Translations under genes and position numbers: made by a program | Part shown: positions 1 to 7,705 of the stretch, in pieces | Numbering within the stretch: position 1 is the first letter of the stretch | How the letters are laid out: each line of letters opens with the position of its first letter | Notes under the pieces: generated by a model | What the model was told of the DNA's origin: nothing | What the model saw: the letters and a program-made list of their open reading frames with translations, nothing else | The model's database searches: none | Assembly (NCBI GenBank): GCA_964424545.1 | Contig: CAYRJN010000021.1 | Span: 1-30,964 of the forward strand | DNA: 30,964 nucleotides | Origin: JAUVIB01 sp964424545 | Lineage (GTDB): Bacteria > Calditrichota > Calditrichia > Calditrichales > Calditrichaceae | Direction: 5' to 3'

Positions 1-39
1 TTTTTTCTGTTTTGCAAGATAGATGGAATAAGCATAAAC

Positions 40-66
40 TTTGAAATTCCGATACAATAAAATAAT
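40..66 (+). repeat. 3'-end fragment of the dispersed intergenic repeat
   Basis: The stretch reads TTTGAAATTCCGATACAATA and continues AAATAA. It matches the last ~27 bases of the long repeat copies at 10425-10763 (-), 21531-21872 (+) and 25780-26097 (+). The rest of the element is not visible upstream, although the window begins only 39 bases earlier, so a longer copy could extend outside it. No gene starts directly downstream: the next gene is on the opposite strand and ends at 243. Confidence 0.5.
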
Positions 67-143
67 ATTTTATTCTCGTTTTTTGAACCTACTCAGAAAG
101 CACTTAGTTTAAACGAAATCATCAATTTACAAAACAACATAAA

Positions 144-173
144 AAAAGAGCGGCAACAAATTACCGCTCTTTT
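144..173 (-). terminator. Bidirectional intrinsic terminator
   Basis: The arms GAGCGG (148-153) and CCGCTC (164-169) are extended by A and T runs on both sides, so a T tract follows the hairpin on either strand. It lies 70 bases past the stop of the T9SS cargo gene on the minus strand. It would also stop any plus-strand transcript entering from the left edge. Confidence 0.8.
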
Positions 174-242
174 TCCTATTAAATTTTGTCTCGCTTTTTA
201 AAAGTTTATTTTCATTAACCGATATAATTTCATTGCTGCGTA

Positions 243-2399
243 TTATTTAATCAGCAGCATACGTTTAATAATCGATTTTGTAGGCGTCTCTATTTTGTAA
301 AAATATATTCCCGACGCCATATCGCTTCCATCCCATTTTAAACGATGTACGCCCGAATTCATTGTCCCTTTAAACAGCGTGCTTACTCTTTGGCCGGCCA
401 AATTATACACAGTGACGCTAACCTCTTCCCTTTCAGACAAACCGAATTCCAATGTTGTAGATGGATTAAACGGATTGGGATAATTTTGTTTAACATAGAA
501 TGATTCTGGAACAGGAGGTTGATTATCCTCTATCCCGGTAAGCGTATAATTAAATTCCACATAATAATAAGAACTGTCGTTGCTCACGTTCAAACTGATT
601 TTCGAGGGACTCGGCACATATTCTATTCCAAAAAAAGGAGGATCAATTTCCCATTGACCGTCGCAAATTCTAAAATAAAACGCAGAGTCTGCCCGCATCG
701 TTTCGGAAACTCTATAGACGTATGGATAATCGCCATCCGTATATATTTGCAATATTTCATTAAATAAAGGATCTACAGGCGCGTTCCGTAATTTAACGAC
801 AAGATGGGCATGCGCGTAATTCAAAGTAAAATCAAGCGTATCGGTGGTGTCGTTATTGCCAATAATTTGACTATATTCTACCGGCATGGCCAAATAATCG
901 CCGTTCCAACTGCTAAATTGTACATTAAACGTATCAGCCGGAACGTTGAGCGTGAAATTCATTGAATCCTGATTGATTGGCGCTGTAAAATATTTTTCCC
1001 AATTTGTATTATGGACTTCTATTATACACTGGCCTAAATCTCCTTGCGGGTCATCGGGAGCAAGATGTATATGCCCGCTTAATACTCCTTCCGCGCGTTT
1101 AAAAATGAACCGCACCGTATCGCCCGCAAATGCCGTCTGCCAATTTTGCGGGTAAAGATAATAACCGTCCGGCATATCCAATTGACCGTCTTCCGTATTC
1201 GTAAGTCCTACATTATAAAAATCACCATCGCGAACATGCAGTTTTATAACGGACTCGCCATTGCACATACTGTATGTTTGTCCATACTGACTATTATTTG
1301 CATTTACCTGATAAGCCCCGTCTAAAGGCATACTATCTTTGCGGGCAATAACATAAATAAGCGCATTTGTGGAATAAACATTAATATTCTTTTCAATACT
1401 ATCGCCGGCGCTGAGCATAAAATCATATTCGGGGTTATCCCAAGTGGCAGGGATCATATAATCGGGAATTAAAGCATTAGACCAATAATTTAAATGAAAA
1501 GGCACATTACCTTCATCATCCGAAGCAAAAGGCGCCGCCGCCCGATATTGACCGTCTACACTTTGGAATTCGGTTTCCAAATCGTTTAACGTATTGACAA
1601 CCGAGCCCCAACCTGAAACAGCCACTAAATTACCGTTTTCATCAAGAACGGAACCGTAAACCCATGATTTGGGATTGTTAAGAGTAAAATCAAAAGAGCT
1701 ATTGTCGCCGCTCTTAATTACAACATCGTGATAGGAATCGGGCTGAGGAATATATTGTGAAAGCTGTGACTCGAAAGTAAAACTAATTTTGTAATTTTTC
1801 CCCACGGCGGAATCGGGTAAGTTAATTGAATAATCTCCGTTTTCATCGGTCAGCGCAGACCAACCGATATCGTCATCAAAATTCTCGCGTGTGGCTTCAA
1901 CCATAAAATTAGCCAAACGTGCATCAGGCGCTTGAACGCCCTCAATATCAAGATGCCCTATTACCGTAACATTGACTTGCGGAAGCGGATTAATGTGTAA
2001 ATAACCCATAGCCATTGAATAATCATTGCCGTCCTTCACAACAAATATATAATCGGTAGGCGCAAAACCAAAAGAACCAATTGTCGTATAGATAATACCA
2101 TCCGGCGTTGAACTCGAATCGGGGGGCGGACCGTCGCCGCTATTTTGCCCGTCGGTTTGATCGAATTCGATAAGCAAGACATCGCTGTTGTCCACATTAT
2201 GATCATGATTAGCATCCACATACAGTTGAACATGAGCGCTGCCGCCCGGCACGGAAACATCATACTCCCATGCAAAAAGATCGCCCTGGACCAAAGTGTC
2301 CCTTGCAACGCCGTTAACCCAACTTTTAAAATAGGTCGTTGCCTGCGCCAATTGCAAACTTACGGCGAATATAAAAATCACCGTCAATATACGCTTCAT
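243..2399 (-). CDS. Secreted protein with T9SS type A sorting domain
   Basis: A 718-aa protein, apparently exported by Sec and then through the type IX system. Residues 1-20 form a signal peptide (MKRILTVIFIFAVSLQLAQA). I chose the Met at 2399 rather than one 14 codons upstream because a perfect AGGAGG sits just before it and the signal peptide begins there. An aspartate-rich loop at residues 62-73 (DANHDHNVDNSD) resembles a calcium-binding EF-hand or dockerin loop. Residues about 155-260 look like carboxypeptidase-regulatory-like beta-sandwich repeats (TDENGDYSINLP). The last 82 residues are a Por/T9SS sorting domain with QNYPNPFNPST, a GQRV turn and the terminal KRMLLIK. No catalytic motif is seen in the middle, so the surface role is unknown. 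It is monocistronic, with a terminator 70 bases downstream. Confidence 0.85.
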   Translation of the reverse strand: MKRILTVIFIFAVSLQLAQATTYFKSWVNGVARDTLVQGDLFAWEYDVSVPGGSAHVQLYVDANHDHNVDNSDVLLIEFDQTDGQNSGDGPPPDSSSTPDGIIYTTIGSFGFAPTDYIFVVKDGNDYSMAMGYLHINPLPQVNVTVIGHLDIEGVQAPDARLANFMVEATRENFDDDIGWSALTDENGDYSINLPDSAVGKNYKISFTFESQLSQYIPQPDSYHDVVIKSGDNSSFDFTLNNPKSWVYGSVLDENGNLVAVSGWGSVVNTLNDLETEFQSVDGQYRAAAPFASDDEGNVPFHLNYWSNALIPDYMIPATWDNPEYDFMLSAGDSIEKNINVYSTNALIYVIARKDSMPLDGAYQVNANNSQYGQTYSMCNGESVIKLHVRDGDFYNVGLTNTEDGQLDMPDGYYLYPQNWQTAFAGDTVRFIFKRAEGVLSGHIHLAPDDPQGDLGQCIIEVHNTNWEKYFTAPINQDSMNFTLNVPADTFNVQFSSWNGDYLAMPVEYSQIIGNNDTTDTLDFTLNYAHAHLVVKLRNAPVDPLFNEILQIYTDGDYPYVYRVSETMRADSAFYFRICDGQWEIDPPFFGIEYVPSPSKISLNVSNDSSYYYVEFNYTLTGIEDNQPPVPESFYVKQNYPNPFNPSTTLEFGLSEREEVSVTVYNLAGQRVSTLFKGTMNSGVHRLKWDGSDMASGIYFYKIETPTKSIIKRMLLIK

Positions 2400-2557
2400 A
2401 TCTATTTCCTCCTCTTTTTGTTTGTTTAACAGAATAGACAATTACCTATGACAAAATGTTTGTAATAGGCTTAGAAAAAATATACGATTTTGAATAAATA
2501 TTTTCAATAACCAAGATCACATACTTTTCTTAAAATTTAAAAATTCTTCCTTTTTAG

Positions 2558-2586
2558 AACATAGCTTCGCAAAGTAATTAGATCTT
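2558..2586 (+). repeat. 5'-region fragment of the dispersed intergenic repeat
   Basis: AACATAGCTTCGCAAAGTAATTAG matches the segment ACATTACTTCGCAAAGTGATTAATG of the 10.4 kb copy (minus strand) and AACATAACTTCGCAAAGGGATTAATG of the 25.8 kb copy. The following bases cannot be aligned with confidence. It lies in the 293-base space upstream of the codirectional YgiQ gene, as the long copies lie upstream of their genes. Confidence 0.5.
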
Positions 2587-2692
2587 CCTTAAAAAGTCAT
2601 AAATAAATAACCTCAACCGTTTATGAAATTTCCTTTTGCTTTAATTTGTTTAATAGAATAATTTACTTTTTTCACCCGTTACAAAATAGAAA

Positions 2693-4549
2693 GTGTCATT
2701 TTACGAAATTATCATTTTGATTACCACAACCTTTGATAGAGAAAAATGGCTGCCGATTACCGTTAAGGAAGTTAAACAGCGCGGTTGGCAGGAGTTAGAC
2801 GTCATTTTAATTAGCGGAGACGCTTATGTGGATCATCCCGCTTTCGGCGCGGCGGTTATCGGCAGGCTGATTGAGAAAGCCGGCTTACGCATTGCGATTA
2901 TTCCCCAGCCCAACTGGCGCGACGATCTACGTGATTTTAAAAAACTCGGGCAACCGCGTCTTTTTTTCGGCGTCACTTCGGGCAATATGGATTCTATGAT
3001 CAACCATTATACGGCCAATAAGCGCCGCCGCGCAAATGACGCCTACACACCGGGCGGAATGCGCAATTTTCGTCCCGATTATGCTACGGCAGTCTATACA
3101 AAAATACTTAAAAATTTATATCCTCAAACGCCTGTAATAATCGGCGGTATTGAAGCGTCCTTACGGCGCGTTACGCATTACGATTATTGGTCGGATACAC
3201 TGAAACCGTCCATTTTGGTTGATAGCGGCGCTGATTTGCTCGTTTACGGTATGGGCGAAAAACCGTTATGGGAAATTTTACGTTTGTTAGATAGAGGCGT
3301 GCCTTTTTCCTCATTGAAAAATATTCCGCAAACGGCTTTTTTATGCGATACGCCACAGAAAATAAAAAAATGGCATGATTTGGAACTGGACTCGCACAAC
3401 AAGTGTCTTAAAGATAAACGTGCCTTTGCCGCTAATTTTAAAATTATTGAACGAGAATCCAATAATCGCAAGGCCAAACGGCTTTTGCAACGCGTAGCTA
3501 ATAAAACCGTGATTATCAATCCTCCCTACCCGCCCATGAACGAAAAAGATATTGATCGGGTTTTCGATTTACCCTATACCCGACTGCCGCATCCTAAATA
3601 CCATAAAAAAAAGCCTATCCCCGCTTATGAAATGATCAAACATTCCATCAATATGCATCGCGGTTGTTTCGGCGGTTGCAGCTTCTGCACCATTTCCGCC
3701 CATCAGGGACGCGATATCGCCAGCCGTTCGAGCAAATCCATCATGAAAGAAGTAGAAGAAATTACGAAGATGCACGATTTTAAAGGCTATATAAGCGATC
3801 TCGGAGGGCCGTCGGCCAATATGTACAAAATGCGCGGGAAAGACCAGAAGTTGTGCGACGGCTGCGCCCGGCCCTCGTGTATCTCTCCGTCCATTTGCAG
3901 CAATTTGAATACATCGCACAAAGAACTTTTGGAAATATATAACAACGTGGACCGTCATCCGAAGGTCAAAAAAGCTTTTGTCTCCAGCGGTATAAGATAC
4001 GACCTCTTTTTAGAGAACGAAACGCTTCCCGGCAACAGAGAATATCTCGAACGTGTTCTTTTGCGTCATACATCGGGACGCTTAAAAGTGGCGCCGGAGC
4101 ATACTTCCGATTCCGTATTAAAAATAATGCGCAAACCGACTTTTGACCTGTTTAGAACGCTGCAAAAAAAGTTTACGGCTATTAACAAAAAATATGCTTT
4201 AAATCAGCAGTTAATTCCCTACTTTATTTCCAGCCATCCCGGCAGCGAAATTAAAGATATGGCCGAACTGGCCGTCATCAGCAAAGAATTGGGATTACAA
4301 TTGGAACAGGTGCAGGATTTCACACCGACACCCATGACCGTGGCCACGGTGATATATTATTCCGGCTATCATCCCTATACCTTAAAAAAAATCTACACGG
4401 CAAAAGCAAAAAGTGAAAAATTGAATCAGCGCCTCTTTTTCTTTTGGTATAAACGCGGAAACCGCAATAAAATTAAAACTCTGTTGGAAAAAATAAATCG
4501 TCCTGATTTGGCGGATAAATTATTAAAAAAAAGGGTTCATAGGACGTAG
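2693..4549 (+). CDS. YgiQ family (UPF0313) radical SAM protein
   Basis: A 618-aa, cytoplasmic, full-length member of the YgiQ family, whose biochemical function is not established. The N-terminal cobalamin-binding-like region contains the family signature GWQELDVILISGDAYVDHP. The radical SAM motif CFGGCSFC gives the cluster cysteines C325, C329 and C332. A second cysteine group (C388, C391, C396, C402; CDGCARPSCISPSIC) is also typical of YgiQ and may bind metal. The C-terminal part (GRLKVAPEHTS, DFTPTP) continues the family pattern. The start is uncertain: GTG at 2693 has no clear ribosome binding site, and a TTG at 2717 is an alternative. The conserved region starts about 20 codons in, so either start leaves it intact. 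It is flanked by minus-strand genes, so it is transcribed alone. Confidence 0.93.
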   Translation: MSFYEIIILITTTFDREKWLPITVKEVKQRGWQELDVILISGDAYVDHPAFGAAVIGRLIEKAGLRIAIIPQPNWRDDLRDFKKLGQPRLFFGVTSGNMDSMINHYTANKRRRANDAYTPGGMRNFRPDYATAVYTKILKNLYPQTPVIIGGIEASLRRVTHYDYWSDTLKPSILVDSGADLLVYGMGEKPLWEILRLLDRGVPFSSLKNIPQTAFLCDTPQKIKKWHDLELDSHNKCLKDKRAFAANFKIIERESNNRKAKRLLQRVANKTVIINPPYPPMNEKDIDRVFDLPYTRLPHPKYHKKKPIPAYEMIKHSINMHRGCFGGCSFCTISAHQGRDIASRSSKSIMKEVEEITKMHDFKGYISDLGGPSANMYKMRGKDQKLCDGCARPSCISPSICSNLNTSHKELLEIYNNVDRHPKVKKAFVSSGIRYDLFLENETLPGNREYLERVLLRHTSGRLKVAPEHTSDSVLKIMRKPTFDLFRTLQKKFTAINKKYALNQQLIPYFISSHPGSEIKDMAELAVISKELGLQLEQVQDFTPTPMTVATVIYYSGYHPYTLKKIYTAKAKSEKLNQRLFFFWYKRGNRNKIKTLLEKINRPDLADKLLKKRVHRT

Positions 4550-4657
4550 CCGAGTCATCGGCCGGTGTAACGGAAAGAGTGTTATCCGAAAAGTTCCGTG
4601 CCTAATTCCCATTGTCACTAATCCGTTTTGCGGATAAAGTCCTCGTGTGGGTTTTTG

Positions 4658-4680
4658 CCGAATTTACCTCGTTCGGTTTT
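4658..4680 (+). terminator. Possible weak terminator after the YgiQ gene
   Basis: CCGAA (4658-4662) pairs with TTCGG (4672-4676) and is followed by TTTT. The stem is only 5 bp with a 9-base loop. It sits between two convergent genes (YgiQ stop at 4549, nucleotidyltransferase stop at 4686), where a terminator is expected. Confidence 0.35.
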
Positions 4681-4685
4681 ATTTC

Positions 4686-5216
4686 TTATGGCTTTTGAAT
4701 TATCGCTTTCAAATCATTATCAAGTAATTCCCACAACTGTGGGTGACCTTCAACCAAGCGGGCTATGTCGCCAAGGTCTTTTAACTTTTTACTTTGCCTT
4801 CTTTCCGCATCCCGCCATACCTTTATCTTTCCATGCAATGTGTCTTCAAGAGAAGCAACACGCATCAGAATTCCGTGAATATCCGCGGGAACTGAACGAG
4901 CGGGGAAATCTTTATAGAAATTTTCCGTACTTAATTGAAGACTCACCTTGGAACGGCCGTAGAAATTAATAGACCATTGAAAACGTTTCGATTTAAAGCC
5001 GGCCTCTTCGAGATATTTTATCGCAGATTCCACAGATTCTGCGGCGACAACAAAATCAACATCTTGCGTGACCATGGGTTCTTCAGCCCAATGATTCACG
5101 GCCACCCCTCCTATTGCACACCATTGGATATCTGCGCGTTCCAAACAATCAACCATACGCATAACATCGTCTGTACCGCCTGCCGTCTGCCAGTCGAAAA
5201 ATTGTTTTGGAGTCAT
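4686..5216 (-). CDS. Nucleotidyltransferase-fold protein (AbiEii/MNT-like)
   Basis: A 176-aa protein with the hallmarks of the nucleotidyltransferase fold: GG at residues 36-37 (AIGGVAVNHW) and an acidic pair D52-x-D54 (TQDVDFVV). It ends with the K-x(n)-RxxKxKDLxDI-type helix seen in AbiEii-like and DUF6036-type proteins. The strand where these enzymes usually carry a third metal-binding aspartate reads VSLQLS here, so that residue is not obvious and catalysis is uncertain. AbiEii-type proteins often act as toxins with a partner antitoxin, but no partner gene is adjacent on either side. The ATG at 5216 is preceded by AAGGAT. Substrate and role are unknown. A stand-alone housekeeping or resistance-type nucleotidyltransferase is the main alternative. 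Confidence 0.7.
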   Translation of the reverse strand: MTPKQFFDWQTAGGTDDVMRMVDCLERADIQWCAIGGVAVNHWAEEPMVTQDVDFVVAAESVESAIKYLEEAGFKSKRFQWSINFYGRSKVSLQLSTENFYKDFPARSVPADIHGILMRVASLEDTLHGKIKVWRDAERRQSKKLKDLGDIARLVEGHPQLWELLDNDLKAIIQKP

Positions 5217-5381
5217 GTTATTATCCTTAATATGTTTTCATTGTGCCGAACGAACAAACTCCCTCGCCGTTCGCTGTAAAGCACATTGTTACACTATTTA
5301 TCCACACAAAACGAGAAAGAACCATCTAATTTATTCTTGTCGCCTGTGATTTAACCGCTCAACGCTTTTCCCTGCGCCCGA

Positions 5382-5783
5382 TTACTGAATCAGCAGCATC
5401 TTTTTAACCTGCTGAAATTTATCCGCCGTTATCTTATAATAATATACCCCGCTTGCAAGATTGCCGGCGTTAAATTTAACCGCGTGCCTGCCCGCATTCA
5501 TTTTTCTGTTTATAAGAACCTGCACCTTTTGCCCCAGTGCATCAAACACCTCAAGCGTAACAAAAGACGCTTTGGCCAGGCTAAAAGCGATTTCGGTTGA
5601 AGGGTTGAACGGATTGGGATAATTCTGATTCAGGAAATAATTAAGCGGAAGATTTTCATTACTTTTTATGTTTGTGGACATGGAAGATAATGTACCAACT
5701 TCCGAAACGCCAAACCCCGTATCGGCAAAAAGACGGGTAAAAGAAAGCATGGCGATGATTAGAAAGGCGGTAAACGTTTTCAT
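5382..5783 (-). CDS. Minimal T9SS sorting-domain protein
   Basis: A 133-aa protein made of a signal peptide (about residues 1-20, MKTFTAFLIIAMLSFTRLFA), a polar linker of about 31 residues, and an 82-residue T9SS type A sorting domain (QNYPNPFNPST, GQKV, terminal KKMLLIQ). There is no room for a cargo domain. The start at 5783 is chosen over one four codons upstream because GGAG lies 6-10 bases before it. The sorting domain is the same length as that of the 718-aa protein at the left of the window but clearly diverged in sequence. It is either an internally deleted relic of a larger cargo gene or a real small surface protein; reading frame, signal peptide and ribosome binding site are all intact. 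Confidence 0.75.
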   Translation of the reverse strand: MKTFTAFLIIAMLSFTRLFADTGFGVSEVGTLSSMSTNIKSNENLPLNYFLNQNYPNPFNPSTEIAFSLAKASFVTLEVFDALGQKVQVLINRKMNAGRHAVKFNAGNLASGVYYYKITADKFQQVKKMLLIQ

Positions 5784-5891
5784 AATAAACTCCAATTTTA
5801 TATTATTTTAACACAAATATAATATGATTTGATTTTCTTTCTACATTTCATTGGGCATAGCCCCATAATCCTCTAAAATTCATTTGACTTG

Positions 5892-5911
5892 CAACGAGCT
5901 TTAGCTCGTTG
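5892..5911. repeat. REP-like palindrome, left outer
   Basis: CAACGAGCT and AGCTCGTTG form a perfect 9-bp stem around TT. It is the partner of the right outer palindrome at 6430-6449, which shares the core GAGCT-nn-AGCTC in inverted orientation. Confidence 0.75.
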
Positions 5912-5930
5912 ATTAATGATACACAAATTT

Positions 5931-5951
5931 AATTGGGGCTTTAGCCCAATT
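5931..5951. repeat. REP-like palindrome, left inner, overlapping the transposase stop
   Basis: AATTGGGGCT pairs with AGCCCAATT, leaving one bulged G, around a TT loop. The TAA stop codon of the minus-strand transposase (5941-5943) falls in the loop and start of the right arm, so the last codons of the gene are part of the hairpin. Confidence 0.75.
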
Positions 5952-6372
5952 GTTCAAAACCATATTTATCCAAAAATAATCTATATTCTTCCGAAAATGT
6001 TTTACTCCGGTGATGTTCTTCTTGATTTTTTATATAATTTCTGACCTTGTTAATCTGCGATTCGCTTACTGATACGGCAATATATTCCTCCTGCCATTTA
6101 AATTTTGTTTTGGATAGTTTCGTTTTATTAAGCCAGTTGGATGATTCGCCTTTTATCAAACGGGCTATTTCGCTGACAGATTGATTGGCGCCGAGAGAAA
6201 TTAATATATGGCAATGGTCTTCTGTACAATTAATGAAATCAATATATATTTTTTTCTTTTTTGCGTTTTCTTTTATATGAGTTAGAAGCTTGGGCTTTAA
6301 TTCTTTTAAAATTAGCTTATCTCGATTTTTTGTGGAAAATATCAGGTGTATCCAGATTCTGATATAGGGCAT
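5941..6372 (-). CDS. IS200-like / REP-associated transposase (HUH, Y1)
   Basis: A 143-aa protein, the normal length for a Y1 HUH transposase that cuts and joins single-stranded DNA. The metal-binding HUH pair is H53 and H55 (EDHCHILISL), with cysteine in the middle position where most relatives carry Val or another hydrophobic residue. The likely nucleophile is Y113 (VRNYIKNQEEHH). The surrounding SVSEIARLIKGESSNW and EEYIAVSVSES blocks are typical of the IS200-like RAYT group. The start at 6372 has AAGGAA upstream. No TnpB or other accessory gene is present. The frame is intact, so it may be active. The flanking palindromes are its presumed substrates. Confidence 0.88.
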   Translation of the reverse strand: MPYIRIWIHLIFSTKNRDKLILKELKPKLLTHIKENAKKKKIYIDFINCTEDHCHILISLGANQSVSEIARLIKGESSNWLNKTKLSKTKFKWQEEYIAVSVSESQINKVRNYIKNQEEHHRSKTFSEEYRLFLDKYGFEQLG

Positions 6373-6393
6373 TATTAATTCCTTGTTATTTGT

Positions 6394-6407
6394 TGGGCTA
6401 AAGCCCA
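6394..6407. repeat. REP-like palindrome, right inner
   Basis: TGGGCT and AGCCCA form a perfect 6-bp stem around AA, 22 bases upstream of the transposase start codon (6372). Counterpart of the left inner palindrome. Confidence 0.7.
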
Positions 6408-6429
6408 GATAATGGGTGCGCTCTTTTAT

Positions 6430-6449
6430 CCACGAGCTAAAGCTCGTGG
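6430..6449. repeat. REP-like palindrome, right outer
   Basis: CCACGAGCT and AGCTCGTGG form a perfect 9-bp stem around AA. Compared with the left outer palindrome, the second base pair of the stem has changed on both arms (AACGAG/CTCGTT against CACGAG/CTCGTG), which keeps the pairing. Confidence 0.75.
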
Positions 6450-6462
6450 CAATTCAGCTAAA

Positions 6463-6562
6463 NNNNNNNNNNNNNNNNNNNNNNNNNNNNNNNNNNNNNN
6501 NNNNNNNNNNNNNNNNNNNNNNNNNNNNNNNNNNNNNNNNNNNNNNNNNNNNNNNNNNNNNN
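6463..6562. other. Assembly gap (100 N)
   Basis: Exactly 100 unknown bases, a usual placeholder for a scaffold gap of unknown true size. It starts 14 bases after a REP-like palindrome. The sequence resuming on the right (GAGCACGGTAATTCAG) resembles the sequence left of the gap (GAGCTCGTGGCAATTCAG), so the break probably lies inside a tandem run of the same repeat. Any open frame crossing the gap is meaningless. Confidence 0.95.
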
Positions 6563-6701
6563 AGATAGAGCACGGTAATTCAGTTGATATATGTCATTAA
6601 AAATCATCGAAAAAACTGCTAACTTACTATCTCAGGTGGTAAACCGGTAATTCTTCCACTGCTCATTATTAATTTTTACTTTATTTTGAAAAAAATTTTC
6701 G

Positions 6702-6718
6702 ATGGGACTTCGCCCCAT
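6702..6718 (-). terminator. Likely terminator of the FISUMP gene
   Basis: On the minus strand ATGGG and CCCAT arms (6702-6706, 6714-6718) form a short hairpin. It is followed after CGAAAA by a run of seven T (6690-6696 on the plus strand as A). It is 28 bases past the gene's stop. The stem is short, so this is moderate. Confidence 0.45.
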
Positions 6719-6745
6719 ACCCCAAATAGTCAAATAACCCAATAG

Positions 6746-7705
6746 TCAATCCCTGACGCAACGAACGCTAAACCCACTACGCTTACTGTGGCTGTTGCGG
6801 TAGACGTCTGAATTATTGTAATTCAGGATACGGTTCCAGACGTTTGACGAACTGTATCCTGTAGAAGACCACCAGTAGCCGTATCCACCGACATTGTAGA
6901 ATGTACCATAATTGTAATCACGGTAACCGCCCGGAAGTGCCGTGAAGCCGCTTTCATTTGTTGCGCCCGTGTTTGGGCTATACCAGTGGGTTGTGCCTGT
7001 CTCTTTTAATTTACCGCCGGCAACTGAAGAGCCACCGAGATAATCAACCAAAGTTTGCCATTCTTCATCCGTGGGCACATGCCAGCTTTCCGGAGCTATG
7101 TTGCGGCTGTCATCTACCGCGTACCAATTATATAACAGGCCGTATGTAGATACATTACCGTTATCATTATTATAGGCGCACCAGGCGCCCGTTGTTAAAT
7201 TTGACCATTCCGAACCATCCGTTACATTGGGGATGGCCTCGCCGTTGCGGTAGTGGGTTACCTTTAAATTCTCCGCCATCCACCACTGATCGCCTATTTT
7301 TACGCACTGATAAACGTTACCGTCAATATCGGTTACGGTACCGTCAAAATTGCTGTCATCGGCAATAATTTTTATTTGTATCCGGTCATTATAAGTTTGG
7401 GGGTGTTCGGCCCCAAAATCCCAAACAATGTGTTTGCCCGTGCCGCTTAAAATATTCGCTCCCACATCGCCGCTAATTTGGGCGCAGCTAAAATCCCAGG
7501 TTATCCCTGAATCGGGGGAAACCTGCATGCTTACCGCCATGGTATCGCCGTCGGCGTCGGACAGGTCATAGTAAATATCCACCATAAAGCTGCCGTCATC
7601 GCGCTGGCTAAAGGTTACGTTGGTTACTTCGGGGGCGCTGTTTTCCTGGGCAAAAAGCGCGGAAAAAACAAAAAACATTATTAATAAGAGAATAGATACT
7701 TTCAT
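6746..7705 (-). CDS. Secreted FISUMP-domain protein
   Basis: A 319-aa exported protein. Residues 1-19 are a signal peptide (MKVSILLLIMFFVFSALFA). Residues about 25-118 form a beta-sandwich-like region (SDADGDTMAVSMQVSPDSG, HIVWDFGAE). Residues 122-319 are a FISUMP domain (Fibrobacter succinogenes major paralogous domain; TDIDGNVYQCVKIGDQWWMAENL, SWHVPTDEEWQTL, FTALPGGYRD, WWSST, GFSVRCVRD), complete to its usual end. The domain's function is unknown; it is common in surface proteins of this broad group. There is no T9SS sorting domain. The start at 7705 has GGAG six bases upstream, preferred to a Met eight codons earlier that would precede the signal peptide. Confidence 0.88.
   Translation of the reverse strand: MKVSILLLIMFFVFSALFAQENSAPEVTNVTFSQRDDGSFMVDIYYDLSDADGDTMAVSMQVSPDSGITWDFSCAQISGDVGANILSGTGKHIVWDFGAEHPQTYNDRIQIKIIADDSNFDGTVTDIDGNVYQCVKIGDQWWMAENLKVTHYRNGEAIPNVTDGSEWSNLTTGAWCAYNNDNGNVSTYGLLYNWYAVDDSRNIAPESWHVPTDEEWQTLVDYLGGSSVAGGKLKETGTTHWYSPNTGATNESGFTALPGGYRDYNYGTFYNVGGYGYWWSSTGYSSSNVWNRILNYNNSDVYRNSHSKRSGFSVRCVRD

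Larger units (their letters stand above)
5853..6449 (-). mobile_element. IS200-like / REP-transposase unit with flanking palindromes
   Basis: A 143-aa HUH transposase gene sits between two pairs of palindromes in mirror order. On the left are CAACGAGCTTTAGCTCGTTG (5892-5911) and a GGGCTTTAGCCC palindrome (5931-5951). On the right are TGGGCTAAAGCCCA (6394-6407) and CCACGAGCTAAAGCTCGTGG (6430-6449). The right pair is the reverse complement of the left pair in core and order. A further small GGGC-ATA-GCCC hairpin lies at 5853-5863. This is the layout of a RAYT/REP unit or a single-strand transposing IS200-type element. The outer limits are not defined, and an assembly gap begins 14 bases beyond the right palindrome. 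Confidence 0.75.

Noticed and set aside
40..66. FliA-type (CCGATA) or sigma-54 promoter in the repeat end
   Set aside because: CCGATA resembles part of a FliA -10 box, but there is no TAAA-type -35 at the right spacing, no GG-N10-GC for sigma-54, and no flagellar gene nearby.
519..767. Plus-strand open frames within 500-2430
   Set aside because: They run antisense to the T9SS cargo gene, lack ribosome binding sites and show no domain features.
3569..3958. Antisense open frame inside the YgiQ gene
   Set aside because: It lies opposite the strongly conserved radical SAM region and has no recognisable protein features. Similar shadows oppose rpsA, the M1-barrel gene and lptD.
4652..5275. Direct repeats (TGCCGAA...CTCG...TTCG) flanking the nucleotidyltransferase as a mobile cassette or attC-like sites
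   Set aside because: The similarity at 4657-4676 and 5245-5273 is short and gapped, with no attC core motifs, no integrase and no target duplication.
6412..6600. Open frame across the assembly gap
   Set aside because: More than half of its codons are N, and the left part is palindrome sequence. It has no coding support.
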